From Cytobacillus sp. IB215665 (GTDB lineage: Bacteria; Bacillota; Bacilli; Bacillales; SM2101): a stretch of 64,000 nucleotides of DNA. The notes below the pieces were generated by a model, which ran no database searches, was not told where the DNA came from, and saw only the letters and a program-made list of their open reading frames with translations. The stretch covers positions 62,001 through 126,000 of the forward strand of contig NZ_JAXBME010000005.1 of NCBI RefSeq assembly GCF_033963835.1, read 5' to 3'. The position numbers were made by a program, and so were the translations under genes. Shown here piece by piece: positions 1 to 8,019 of the stretch (positions are counted from its first letter, which is position 1; each line of letters opens with the position of its first letter).

Positions 1-1
1 T

Positions 2-649
2 GGTGGCTTTGATGTGCGTACAGTAATGGGAAGTAAATCAACTTATGAAAAGGCTGATATAGGGCAAGCAATCGATGATGGAGATATTATAAAATGTAAT
101 AATTCATATGAAGAGCACACTGAATCAAAGTTACTTCAGAACAGTAATGTAATGCCAAGCCGTTGGCTTGCAACACATACTGTCCCTACATACGGTAAAC
201 ATATTGTTGCTCGCATCATTAGTAGCCCCCATACTGAACAATTCACGAGCACAAGTTTAAAAACATTCGTTCAAACTACATATACTGTCAAACAAGCTGA
301 TCGCATGGGCTATCGCTTAACATCTCCTACACCCATTGCACATAACAACGGTGCGGACATCATTTCTGAACCAATACCAGTAGGGACAATCCAAATACCT
401 GCAAACGGTCAACCTATTATTTTAATGTCCGATCGACAAACGATTGGTGGCTATACAACGATAGGAACGGTCATCACGGCTGACTTACCAAAAATCGCAC
501 AGCTCCCACCAGGTGGCACGATTCAATTTCAAGCTGTTACTGTAGGTGAAGCACATATGTTAATAAAAGAAGAACGCGCGATGCTTGCTCAAATCGCTTT
601 AGGCGTAACTGGAAGTGCGGCACAGGCGTTAGCGCTTATAAATGAATGA
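2..649 (+). CDS. pxpC: 5-oxoprolinase subunit C / KipA family (5' end outside window)
   Basis: The frame is already open at the left edge (Gly-Gly-Phe-Asp precede the first GTG at 14), so only about 215 C-terminal residues of a family normally near 330 are present. Visible family landmarks are the GGFDV stretch followed by GSKSTY, then DRMGYRL, then GTIQIP...GQPIILMSDRQ..GGY and the ITADLP segment typical of the biotin-dependent carboxyltransferase/AHS2 (KipA, PxpC) fold. In characterised systems PxpC acts with PxpA and PxpB in the ATP-dependent opening of 5-oxoproline to glutamate in the cytoplasm. In Bacillus the paralogue KipA antagonises KipI, and the two roles cannot be told apart here because the neighbours lie off the window. 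No terminator directly follows; a tandem repeat array starts 68 bases downstream. Confidence 0.85.
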   Translation, partial: GGFDVRTVMGSKSTYEKADIGQAIDDGDIIKCNNSYEEHTESKLLQNSNVMPSRWLATHTVPTYGKHIVARIISSPHTEQFTSTSLKTFVQTTYTVKQADRMGYRLTSPTPIAHNNGADIISEPIPVGTIQIPANGQPIILMSDRQTIGGYTTIGTVITADLPKIAQLPPGGTIQFQAVTVGEAHMLIKEERAMLAQIALGVTGSAAQALALINE

Positions 650-717
650 GCGAGATGTATCGTAAGTGTACTTGGTGTAAGTTCTATTGAACTTGAGGGT
701 ATGAAGGAATTGTTGGG

Positions 718-906
718 TCGGACAGTAAAATACAAAAGTTGGACAGTAAAGCAGCTAGTTTGGACAGTAAAACAGCGAACTCGGACAGTAAAGCAGTGAA
801 CTCGGACAGTAAAACACCAAAATTGGATAGTAAAACAGTTAATTCGGACAGTAAAGAACCAAAGTTGGACAGTAAAACAGCAAAATCGGACAGTAAGCCA
901 CAAAAT
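718..906. repeat. Nine-copy 21-bp tandem repeat (heptapeptide-periodic)
   Basis: Nine consecutive 21-bp units start at 718, 739, 760, 781, 802, 823, 844, 865 and 886, each of the form T(T/C)GGACAGTAAA plus a variable tail. Read on the plus strand they encode (L/S)-D-S-K-x-x-x heptads with a stop at 922-924. The same frame is open from about 697 but has no ATG and no convincing RBS. The minus strand is also open through the array, giving C-F-T-V-Q/R repeats. Every copy keeps the 21-bp length, so both reading frames survive. There are no spacers, so it is not a CRISPR array. Whether it is translated is not shown; a minisatellite/VNTR is the safest description. Confidence 0.85.
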
Positions 907-924
907 GGAATTGAGATTGTCTAA

Positions 925-1647
925 ATTTCAGTAAGTTGAAATAAATATTCAAGGTTTGATTGCTGCTTTCCTACTAAAATTCGCCTCCTATCATTTCAAT
1001 TTTACAGATTTAACAGTTGAAGCTTGTTAAGGTCCCCTGAACAGGGGAGAATTTTACTTTTCTTATGGCGTTTTTCAACTGCTCGTCCCTACCTTCATCT
1101 CCCCATTAACATTTCTGCAAGTGGATAAAATAATAATTATCAGTCAACAAATGTATATCTAGATCAACAATTTTACGAGGGTGAATTTTTTTAGGGGTTC
1201 TAATCAATTTAGGTGAAAATATAGTAAAAAAGCAAATGTGCCAATATATTCATAAAATCTTTAGTTGCTTTTCTTATCTTAAATGTTTGCAGCGCATAGT
1301 TCTTCTTGGTAATAATCCCTGTAACTGGGTGAGAGAAAATTCAATTTAGAAAAAATATTTCAAGTGTCACCGAATGTTCAAATACAGTTGTCGTTATGTT
1401 AGGAAGACAATTATCCAATAATTTTTGTATTTGATGTAGAAAGGAATGATCTTTTTGTATGAACTGCTAAAGACAAACATACATATAAAAATATATAGAA
1501 TTATATAAGATAAAATTGATCATTTTGTACAAAATGTATATAGCATAAAGATTTATAAATTCTTTGCATCAAAACAATCTTTGAGCTATGATGTTAAATG
1601 ATGGAATGGAAACGCCAAGAGACATAATAACAAATAGGATGATGGGT
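925..1647. other. Intergenic stretch without a supported gene
   Basis: About 720 AT-rich bases separate the repeat array from dgkB. A small hairpin TCCCCT-GAAC-AGGGGA lies at 1033-1048, followed by a loose T-rich tract (ATTTTACTTTTCTT), and could be a weak terminator for the pxpC transcript. Frames here are interrupted by stops and no family was recognised. The gatCAB genes that precede dgkB in many Bacillus genomes are absent from this position. Confidence 0.5.
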
Positions 1648-2562
1648 ATGAAAAGAGCGCGAATTATATATAATCCAACATCAGGACGTGAAGCATTTAA
1701 GAAGCATTTACCTGAAGTACTTCAGCGGCTTGAACAAGCTGGCTATGAAACCTCATGTCATGCTACAACGGGTGAAGGTGATGCAACGAAGGCCGCACAA
1801 ATTGCTGTTAAGAGACGTTATAACCTTGTAGTAGCAGCTGGTGGAGATGGAACAATTAACGAGGTTGTGAATGGAATTGCAGAACAGCAATACCGTCCTA
1901 AATTAGGGATTATACCGGTAGGAACAACGAATGATTTTGCGAGAGCAATCGGTGTGCCTCGGTCAATTAATGCAGCTTGTGATATTCTCGTCGAAGGTGA
2001 ACCGGTACCAATTGATTTAGGTAGAGTTAATAAGCAATATTTTATTAATATTGCAGGTGGTGGCCGCCTAACTGAATTAACGTATGAAGTACCTAGTAAG
2101 TTAAAAACGATTCTAGGACAGCTAGCATATTATTTAAAAGGGATTGAAATGCTACCTTCAATTCGTCCTACAGAAGTGGAAATTGAGTATGACGGGAAGT
2201 TATTTGAAGGAGAAATCATGCTTTTTTTAGTAGCAAACACAAACTCTGTAGGTGGCTTTGAAAAACTAGCTCCAAAATCAACATTGAACGACGGCATGTT
2301 TGATTTGCTCATTTTGAAAAAAACAAACCTTGCAGACTTTATTCGTATTGCTACATATGCGCTAAGAGGAGAGCATATTCGTGACCCAAAAGTGATCTAT
2401 GCAAAAGCTAACCGCATTAAAGTGCAAACACATGATAAAATGCAACTGAACCTTGATGGGGAGTACGGTGGCTTAATGCCAGGTGAATTTGTAAACCTGT
2501 ATCAGCATATTGAAGTATTTGTACCGAAAGATAAAGCCATGAAAATGAAAAAAAAATCATAG
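1648..2562 (+). CDS. dgkB: Diacylglycerol kinase DgkB (YerQ family)
   Basis: Phosphorylates diacylglycerol to phosphatidate with ATP, returning the diacylglycerol released by lipoteichoic-acid synthesis to phospholipid synthesis at the inner face of the membrane. The protein opens with MKRARIIYNPTSGRE, the usual N-terminus of this family, and carries the DAGK catalytic motif GGDGTINEVVNG near residues 66-77 and the following GIIPVGTTNDFARA segment. An ATG at 1588 is in frame, but the 1648 ATG follows an AGGATG-like RBS and gives 304 residues, matching the roughly 300-residue family length. It is followed by its own terminator and then rlmCD, the order seen in many Bacillus genomes, where gatCAB lies just upstream; gatCAB is missing here. 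Confidence 0.9.
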   Translation: MKRARIIYNPTSGREAFKKHLPEVLQRLEQAGYETSCHATTGEGDATKAAQIAVKRRYNLVVAAGGDGTINEVVNGIAEQQYRPKLGIIPVGTTNDFARAIGVPRSINAACDILVEGEPVPIDLGRVNKQYFINIAGGGRLTELTYEVPSKLKTILGQLAYYLKGIEMLPSIRPTEVEIEYDGKLFEGEIMLFLVANTNSVGGFEKLAPKSTLNDGMFDLLILKKTNLADFIRIATYALRGEHIRDPKVIYAKANRIKVQTHDKMQLNLDGEYGGLMPGEFVNLYQHIEVFVPKDKAMKMKKKS

Positions 2563-2698
2563 ACTGTGTTTCGGTTGAGAAGGACTACACAATTGTTTTC
2601 AAGCAGGAACATCCACATTTGTAGCATACAGCATATATATATGTAGAAGTTGTAGTGGAAGATGTAAACAAGGTTCGTTATTGAATACAAAGTTATTG

Positions 2699-2726
2699 AT
2701 AGACCGCCATACGCGGTCTATTTTTG
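2699..2726 (+). terminator. Rho-independent terminator after dgkB
   Basis: A 9-bp perfect stem (ATAGACCGC / GCGGTCTAT) with a five-base loop is followed by TTTTTG. It sits between dgkB and rlmCD and should separate the two transcripts. Confidence 0.85.
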
Positions 2727-2809
2727 ATGGTTATGAATATCATTCAGGTGCTTAGCACATACAATTTATGTTACAATCGTTTCAGTATTTTATCGAAAAG
2801 GAAGTAGTC

Positions 2810-4204
2810 ATGATGACAAAGGAAATAGCACCTATAGAAAAAAATGAGTTTGTGACTGTAACGTTTGAAGACCTTACTCATGATGGAGCAGGGGTCGCAA
2901 AAATTGATGGGTTTCCATTGTTCGTTCCACAAGCGTTACCTGGTGAAACGGCTAAAATAAAAGTAATAAAAATAAAAAAAGGCTATGGTTTTGGTCGCTT
3001 AATCGAAATACTTGAACCGAGCAAACACCGAGTAGAACCAACCTGCCCAATATATAAGCAATGTGGTGGTTGCCAATTGCAGCATATGAGCTATGAAGGG
3101 CAGCTTTTAGCAAAGCATAAGCAAGTAAAAGACGTCTTAACTCGTATCGGACATATAGAAAATGTGACAGTTCACCCTGTCATGGGTATGAACGATCCAT
3201 GGCGCTATCGGAATAAAGCACAGGTTCCAGTTGGAGAACGTGAAGGAGGACTTGTCGCAGGATTTTACCAGCAAAGATCCCATGAAATTATTAATATGGA
3301 GTCTTGTGACATTCAGCACGAGCAAAATGATTTTGTCGTGCAAACAGTGAAGTCCATCTGTGAAAAATATGGCGTACGTGCGTATGATGAAAAAAAGCAT
3401 CGTGGTACGCTTCGTCACGTTATGGCTAGGTACGGTCAAGTTACAAAAGAAGCTATGGTCGTACTCATCACGAAAACAGCGGACATCCCGCATAAGAAAA
3501 AGATAATAAAAGAAATAGTGGAACGCATTCCTGACGTAAAGTCTATCGTTCAAAACGTCAACACAAAACGAACAAATGTTATTTTTGGTGATGACACATC
3601 TGTTCTTTGGGGAAACGAATATATTTATGACTATATCGGCAATATCAAATTTGCCATATCAGCACGATCGTTTTTTCAAGTAAACCCAGAACAAACAAAA
3701 GTACTCTATAACAAAGCGCTAGAATATGCAGAGCTTACAGGTGATGAAACAGTCATCGATGCATACTGTGGCATCGGTACGATCTCCTTATTTTTAGCAC
3801 AAAAAGCAAAACAAGTATATGGTGTAGAAATTGTGCCCGAAGCAATTGAGGATGCAAAAAGAAATGCAAAATTGAACGACATATCAAATGCCGAATTTGC
3901 AGTAGGGAAAGCCGAAAAAGTCATTCCAGCATGGTATGAACAAGGCATACACGCAGACGTCATGGTGGTAGACCCACCTCGTAAAGGCTGTGATGAAGAA
4001 CTACTAAAAACAATTATCGATATGAAGCCTAAACGAGTCGTTTATGTGTCATGTAACCCGGCAACACTAGCACGAGACTTACGAGTGCTAGAAGCAGGAG
4101 GATATGAGACGAAGGAAGTACAGCCTGTTGATATGTTTCCGCATACGGGGCACATTGAGTGCGTCTCGCAGATAGTTTTAAAAGAAGCAGCAGGCCCCAA
4201 ATAG
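2810..4204 (+). CDS. rlmCD: 23S rRNA (uracil-5-)-methyltransferase RlmCD
   Basis: SAM-dependent enzyme that makes m5U at two positions of 23S rRNA (U747 and U1939, E. coli numbering, in the Bacillus homologue). An N-terminal TRAM RNA-binding domain ([18 protein letters not shown] onward) is followed by the iron-sulfur cysteines C-x5-C-G-G-C ([10 protein letters not shown]) and a later SCDIQ cysteine. The SAM site is [13 protein letters not shown], and [10 protein letters not shown] holds the catalytic cysteine. The C-terminus ends in the conserved HIECVS region. The open frame starts at 2768, but ATG 2810 follows AAAAGGAAG at good spacing and gives a family-typical 464 residues. The 3' end of this gene (rumA) is a known integration site for mobile elements in Firmicutes, and a recombinase gene lies 16 bases downstream in convergent orientation. 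Confidence 0.93.
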   Translation: MMTKEIAPIEKNEFVTVTFEDLTHDGAGVAKIDGFPLFVPQALPGETAKIKVIKIKKGYGFGRLIEILEPSKHRVEPTCPIYKQCGGCQLQHMSYEGQLLAKHKQVKDVLTRIGHIENVTVHPVMGMNDPWRYRNKAQVPVGEREGGLVAGFYQQRSHEIINMESCDIQHEQNDFVVQTVKSICEKYGVRAYDEKKHRGTLRHVMARYGQVTKEAMVVLITKTADIPHKKKIIKEIVERIPDVKSIVQNVNTKRTNVIFGDDTSVLWGNEYIYDYIGNIKFAISARSFFQVNPEQTKVLYNKALEYAELTGDETVIDAYCGIGTISLFLAQKAKQVYGVEIVPEAIEDAKRNAKLNDISNAEFAVGKAEKVIPAWYEQGIHADVMVVDPPRKGCDEELLKTIIDMKPKRVVYVSCNPATLARDLRVLEAGGYETKEVQPVDMFPHTGHIECVSQIVLKEAAGPK

Positions 4205-4225
4205 GGATTCCTGCTGCATTTTATT
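4187..4225. terminator. Bidirectional terminator between rlmCD and recombinase
   Basis: Stem GCAGCAGG / CCTGCTGC (4187-4194 with 4210-4217) is followed by ATTTTATT. It overlaps the last codons of rlmCD and reaches into the end of the convergent recombinase gene. This is also the most likely place for the left attachment junction of the accessory region, although no matching copy was found elsewhere in the window. Confidence 0.6.
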
Positions 4226-5699
4226 CGATTATTGGAGCCGAAAAGCGATAGTGAATATTAAAACTACTGTCTTCATTTACTTCAATACGATTGACTAGTC
4301 GAGACAAAATTTCTGGTGACAGCTCATTAAAGTTAAGGAAGCTGAGTAGTTCTTCTTTTAACTTTTCTATACTATCTATAACTTGTTCATCCTCAATTTT
4401 TGATAATAACTCATTTTTCTTTTTAACTAATTGTTCGATTTCAATATTGCTTGCTTCAACGTTTTCACGATAATCTTCATGAGTTATTTGTTCGTCAGCC
4501 AACATATTAATATATTTCCCTTTTCGTTTTTTAAATACAAGTATTTGTTTATTGGCTTTGTCTATTCTTTTCATAAGATCATGTTTAGATTTCTTTGTCT
4601 TTAGCTCTAGTTGCTTGAGATATTCTTCTTTATTAATTTGTTTCACTAACAATTTAATGTCGGTTAAAATCGTATTTGTAAGATGCTCCTCTTTTACAAA
4701 ATGACTACTGCAGGCTTTCTTACCATGCCGTGCGTAATTGCCACAAATATACCCTTTTCGATTACTTCGATACCACAATCCTTTACCACAATCAGCGCAG
4801 TAAAGAATGTTAGTAAATAGGTGTTTCTTAGGTGCAGTAATATATTTAGTTCTTACTTTCATTTGTTGCTGAACAGTATTAAACATTTCTCTTGGAATAA
4901 TTGCTTCATGAATATCTTTGTGGATGATTTGATGTTCCTTTTTAACTTTTTTCCGTTTCTTGCTTGTAACACTGACTGTAGTTGTGCGCCCCTGAACTAA
5001 GTCACCAACATAATGAGGATTTGATAAAATAAGTCTAATGGTCGAATCATTCCACTTGTCATTAGCATTTTTTTTACCAGCAACTTCGGCAGGTGTAGAA
5101 ATACCATCGTTATAAAGTCCCCTTGCTATACTTTCTCTTCCAGCTCCACGTAAATATTCACTAAAGATCCTCCTTACGATATCAGGTGAATCGTCATTTC
5201 TAATATGCAACTTTCCACCTCTTACTTCATAACCGAACGGAGGGCTAGACCCCTTAAAGAGCCCTTTTTGTGCTCTTGTTCGCAAAGTCTCTTTCACACG
5301 GTTACTCGTATTTTCTGATTCTTGTTCATACATCCAAGCGTAAAGTCCAAACATATTAGTATTTCCAGTTGTGGTATTAATGGCATTATCTAAAGTGATG
5401 ATATGGATGCCTTGATTCTCACATAAGTTTTTTATTTTATATGAAAGTTCTCCGTTCCGTGCTAATCGAGAAAGTTCCTTAGCCAAGATTATATCGAATT
5501 TTTTCTCTTCAGCATCTTTAATCATCTTTTGAAGATTTTTTCTCTTCGCCGTAGTTCCAGACTGGACATCCACATAGAATTCGTAGATGTCCCATCCTTG
5601 TTCCTTAATATATCTATAAAATAGTTCTTGTTGATACTTCAATGATGCTTTTTGTTCCTCTTTATCGGTTGATACACGAATATAAATTGCACATCTCAT
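4221..5699 (-). CDS. Large serine recombinase 1
   Basis: A 492-residue large serine recombinase. The resolvase catalytic domain starts MRCAIYIRVST with Ser10 as probable nucleophile and contains the conserved ELSRLARN arginine segment near residue 100. The recombinase domain (PPFGYEVRGGKL onward, IRLILSNPHYVGDL) is followed by a zinc ribbon (CADCGKGLW...CGNY...C) and a lysine/glutamate-rich coiled coil to the end. Proteins of this build integrate and excise prophages and conjugative or mobilisable elements by exchange at short att sites. The start overlaps the preceding 57-codon ORF by four bases (ATGA), implying translational coupling. Its 3' end faces rlmCD, as expected for an integrase at an element boundary. 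It differs in sequence from the two recombinases at 6505-9413. Confidence 0.92.
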   Translation of the reverse strand: MRCAIYIRVSTDKEEQKASLKYQQELFYRYIKEQGWDIYEFYVDVQSGTTAKRKNLQKMIKDAEEKKFDIILAKELSRLARNGELSYKIKNLCENQGIHIITLDNAINTTTGNTNMFGLYAWMYEQESENTSNRVKETLRTRAQKGLFKGSSPPFGYEVRGGKLHIRNDDSPDIVRRIFSEYLRGAGRESIARGLYNDGISTPAEVAGKKNANDKWNDSTIRLILSNPHYVGDLVQGRTTTVSVTSKKRKKVKKEHQIIHKDIHEAIIPREMFNTVQQQMKVRTKYITAPKKHLFTNILYCADCGKGLWYRSNRKGYICGNYARHGKKACSSHFVKEEHLTNTILTDIKLLVKQINKEEYLKQLELKTKKSKHDLMKRIDKANKQILVFKKRKGKYINMLADEQITHEDYRENVEASNIEIEQLVKKKNELLSKIEDEQVIDSIEKLKEELLSFLNFNELSPEILSRLVNRIEVNEDSSFNIHYRFSAPIIE

Positions 5700-5869
5700 A
5701 GTACATCCAACCCTTCAGGTTTATTTTGAGATGTAGCAGTGCTTACCTTGTTAGCATTATTAACAATTTCATCAATTTTATTATGAATAATTAAACTAAT
5801 AAGTTCGTTAAATCCAGTTTTTGGATTGGTATAAATTCGTTTAGCAATAGTCTCTTTTGTGTTCTTCAT
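5696..5869 (-). CDS. 57-residue leader protein coupled to recombinase 1
   Basis: An unlisted small ORF found by reading the minus strand upstream of the recombinase. It starts at ATG 5869 behind a clear GGAGG RBS (5877-5882 region) and ends TGA at 5696, overlapping the recombinase ATG as ATGA. The protein begins MKNTKETIAKRIYTNPKTGF and has an amphipathic helical middle (ELISLIIHNKIDEIVNN); no family was recognised. Position, RBS and overlap make it a likely real gene. A recombination directionality factor or regulator is possible, but that is only inference from position. Confidence 0.65.
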   Translation of the reverse strand: MKNTKETIAKRIYTNPKTGFNELISLIIHNKIDEIVNNANKVSTATSQNKPEGLDVL

Positions 5870-6002
5870 CTTTTTTCCTCCTTCCCAAAGAAGTAAATAA
5901 ATGAAGATCTATAACATGAATAGGTAACTTCCTTTTGAATTTTTGATTAGGTTTATAGTTGTGAAATAGTGACCTTGCATAATAATTAATATTTGTATTC
6001 AT
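5841..6002 (-). CDS. 53-residue basic leader protein of recombinase 1 operon
   Basis: A small minus-strand ORF with ATG at 6002 preceded by GAAAGGATC at correct spacing, ending TAA at 5841. It overlaps the next ORF (5696-5869) by 29 bases in another frame. The product starts MNTNINYYARSLFHNYKPNQ and is rich in Lys/Arg, compatible with a DNA-binding or recombinase-associated factor, but no family was recognised. A strong hairpin lies 40 bases upstream of the start, so expression may be attenuated. Confidence 0.5.
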   Translation of the reverse strand: MNTNINYYARSLFHNYKPNQKFKRKLPIHVIDLHLFTSLGRRKKDEEHKRDYC

Positions 6003-6043
6003 AAAGATGATCCTTTCTTACATTAGTTGTGGAAAATAAAATA

Positions 6044-6092
6044 CCGCAAAGTATTAGCTTTAATGAGCTAATTAAACTTTGCGGTTTTCGCT
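6044..6092. terminator. Strong two-part hairpin upstream of recombinase 1 operon
   Basis: An outer stem CCGCAAAGT / ACTTTGCGG (6044-6052 with 6076-6084) encloses a second stem TTAGCT / AGCTAA. T-rich runs lie on both sides (TTTTCGCTTTTC on plus; TATTTTATTTTCC on minus), so it can terminate either way. On the minus strand it sits just before the RBS of the 53-residue ORF and could act as an attenuator for the recombinase 1 operon or insulate it from the upstream recombinase operon. Confidence 0.7.
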
Positions 6093-6333
6093 TTTCTTGT
6101 TATTTTGTTTTTTGCTAATTTAATTTTAGGTTTTCATTCAGTATATTTCTAAATTTAATCCGATTTTTCTTACTCACAATATTTGTAAACCTTACAAATA
6201 CTATATGTCTTTGGGGTTTCTTATTTCGAGAACATCACCTTCCTATTCAAATTAGTAATATGCTTTATGGTTAACATAGTATATTGTATCTTCGTTTCTT
6301 TATATTTTAAGGCTATTTTTAAAAAAATATATT

Positions 6334-6512
6334 TTTCTTCGGTTTTTTGACCAAGAAGAATATTTATGATTCGATTTTACAACCATCGAAGTATACTTCG
6401 ATGGTTAAATAACCGAAGAATTGCCTCCAAAAACCCTTGATTACAAGGGTTTTTAATGTGTGTATATCTTAGTGTTAAAAATTCAATGGCGAATCTTCGG
6501 TTTTTTAACCAG
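6334..6512. repeat. Palindrome and TTCTTCGG(T) repeat cluster between recombinase operons
   Basis: A perfect 26-bp palindrome (AACCATCGAAGTA and its complement) occupies 6381-6406. It is flanked by a direct copy of TCTTCGGTTTTTTGACCA at about 6336-6353, an inverted partial copy ending AACCGAAGAA at 6411-6420, and another direct copy, TCTTCGGTTTTTTAACCA, at about 6494-6511 that overlaps the stop of recombinase 2. Symmetric and repeated sites next to serine recombinase genes are typical of recombinase binding or att sites, or of operators. Which applies here is not known. Confidence 0.55.
6429..6454 (-). terminator. Terminator of the recombinase 2/3 operon
   Basis: A perfect 10-bp stem AAAAACCCTT / AAGGGTTTTT with a six-base loop lies about 50 bases past the stop of the minus-strand recombinase at 6505. 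The T-run follows the stem on the minus strand. Confidence 0.8.
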
Positions 6513-8019
6513 ACAAATCCTCGACCTTGTTAATTTTTTCGGTAAAGTAACTAGTTACATTTTCCAAAGACACAAACGGTGAGAGTCTGTAATTAATTTC
6601 TAATTCATTGTCTTTTTCAAAGTTGACTTTTACTTCTTTAAAATACATGAGAAAAAATACTCTCAGTTCTGTATCTGTAAATTTAAAGAAGGAGTGTTTT
6701 TTTAGTTGTGTAACAAATTCATAGTAATAATCGTCATTTGAAATTCTGCTAATTTCATCCTTTGTGCTATTCAAATACATGATATCATTCTCAAGGTTTT
6801 TCTTAGCTGAAACAAAGACATCTCCTAAATCTTTGTCTGAAGCAATTTCGTTGGCCATTATTTTTTCGTTGTATTGTATTCTGTCTAGTTGTTTTCTTAG
6901 TATTTTTTTTGATCTGTCCAACTTCACTGACCAATCTTTTAGTTGTTTGTTAGCAGTTTCAGCAAAGCTACTTAGTTGATTAGACCATTTATTCTTCAAG
7001 TCATTTAATACAACGTTATGAATTTCAATAATTGGTAGTGAATTCTTACACTGATTACATCTATAAATCATATACATGCCTTTTTTACCTTTTGGAGAGT
7101 TATCCTTGGCTATCATTATACTATTACAATTACAACATTTGATTAAATTACGAAGGTAATAAGGTGTTTCCATTTTTCCATGCTTTTCTTTTAATTTGTT
7201 CATTTGTTTAACAAGATGTGCTAGTGTTACTGAAATAATTGGCTCATGCACTTGTTTAAATAATTCAATATCTTTATCAGGTTTAGGTTTACTAATATCA
7301 TATTTTGTTCTTACATACCATGCTAGGTCACCATTATATACTTTATTGTTAAGAATATAACCAATGGTGCTGCTGTTCCAAAATATAATCTGTTTCGTTG
7401 TTATAGAACAGCGATTTAAATGGTTAGCGATTTTTTGATGTGAGTAGCCCCAACTTGCAAGGTAGTAAATATATTCAATTACTTCAGCATCTTGATTAGG
7501 AAATAGACATGCGTCTATCATATCGTAACCAGCAGGTGATTTTGAGCCAGGACGCTTACCAGCAGAAAGTGAATTTTTCTGTGAATCTTTTGCTCTCGAA
7601 GATTTAATCTCTGATTCTTCTGATGCAAAAACTAATTTAGATTGAACTAATGGATTATTAGGATCCCAAATTCCAATAGATTGAGTACTGTAGAATCTTG
7701 AATCAGGGTATTGACCTATAATTGGTAAATAAAAGTCGTAATAAAAATCCGTAATACTTCTAGTCATCCGTGATTCCTCATAAAAACAAATCGCTATTAC
7801 ACCTTCATTAAGATATTGAAAGATCTCTTGAATACCTTTTCTTTTTGAAACATTATTGTGAAAAGCGCTTGTAGCCTCGTCTATACACCAAGCTACAATG
7901 TCAATACCCTCTTCTTCAGCAGTTAAGAGAATTTGTCTCTTTTGTATATCTAATGAATGATTTCCATGCTGTTTTGTATCCGAGTATCGTAAATATCCTA
8001 TACCTCTCACTTTTTTCAT
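6505..8019 (-). CDS. Large serine recombinase 2
   Basis: A 504-residue large serine recombinase. The N-terminal resolvase domain has the nucleophile context GYLRYSDTKQ (Ser13) and the ESRMTRS arginine region near residue 83. A recombinase domain (GYILNNKVYNGDLAW) and a zinc-binding segment (CCNCNSIM...YRCNQC) precede a helical C-terminus. Its ATG overlaps the stop of recombinase 3 by four bases, so the two should be co-translated and may work as a heteromeric pair, as CcrA/CcrB do in SCC elements. This comparison rests on arrangement, not on sequence identity. Its divergence from recombinases 1 and 3 argues against a recent duplication. Confidence 0.9.
   Translation of the reverse strand: MKKVRGIGYLRYSDTKQHGNHSLDIQKRQILLTAEEEGIDIVAWCIDEATSAFHNNVSKRKGIQEIFQYLNEGVIAICFYEESRMTRSITDFYYDFYLPIIGQYPDSRFYSTQSIGIWDPNNPLVQSKLVFASEESEIKSSRAKDSQKNSLSAGKRPGSKSPAGYDMIDACLFPNQDAEVIEYIYYLASWGYSHQKIANHLNRCSITTKQIIFWNSSTIGYILNNKVYNGDLAWYVRTKYDISKPKPDKDIELFKQVHEPIISVTLAHLVKQMNKLKEKHGKMETPYYLRNLIKCCNCNSIMIAKDNSPKGKKGMYMIYRCNQCKNSLPIIEIHNVVLNDLKNKWSNQLSSFAETANKQLKDWSVKLDRSKKILRKQLDRIQYNEKIMANEIASDKDLGDVFVSAKKNLENDIMYLNSTKDEISRISNDDYYYEFVTQLKKHSFFKFTDTELRVFFLMYFKEVKVNFEKDNELEINYRLSPFVSLENVTSYFTEKINKVEDLSG

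Noticed and set aside
589-903. Minus-strand 104-codon frame with CFTV(Q/R) repeats
   Set aside because: It is the mirror of the 21-bp repeat array plus part of pxpC; no RBS and no family.
718-906. Possible CRISPR array
   Set aside because: Units are contiguous and drift along their length; there are no unique spacers and no cas genes.
4149-4166. Duplicate of the rlmCD 3' end as right attachment site
   Set aside because: No second copy of the CACATTGAGTGCGTC-type segment was found elsewhere in the window, so the right boundary cannot be set.
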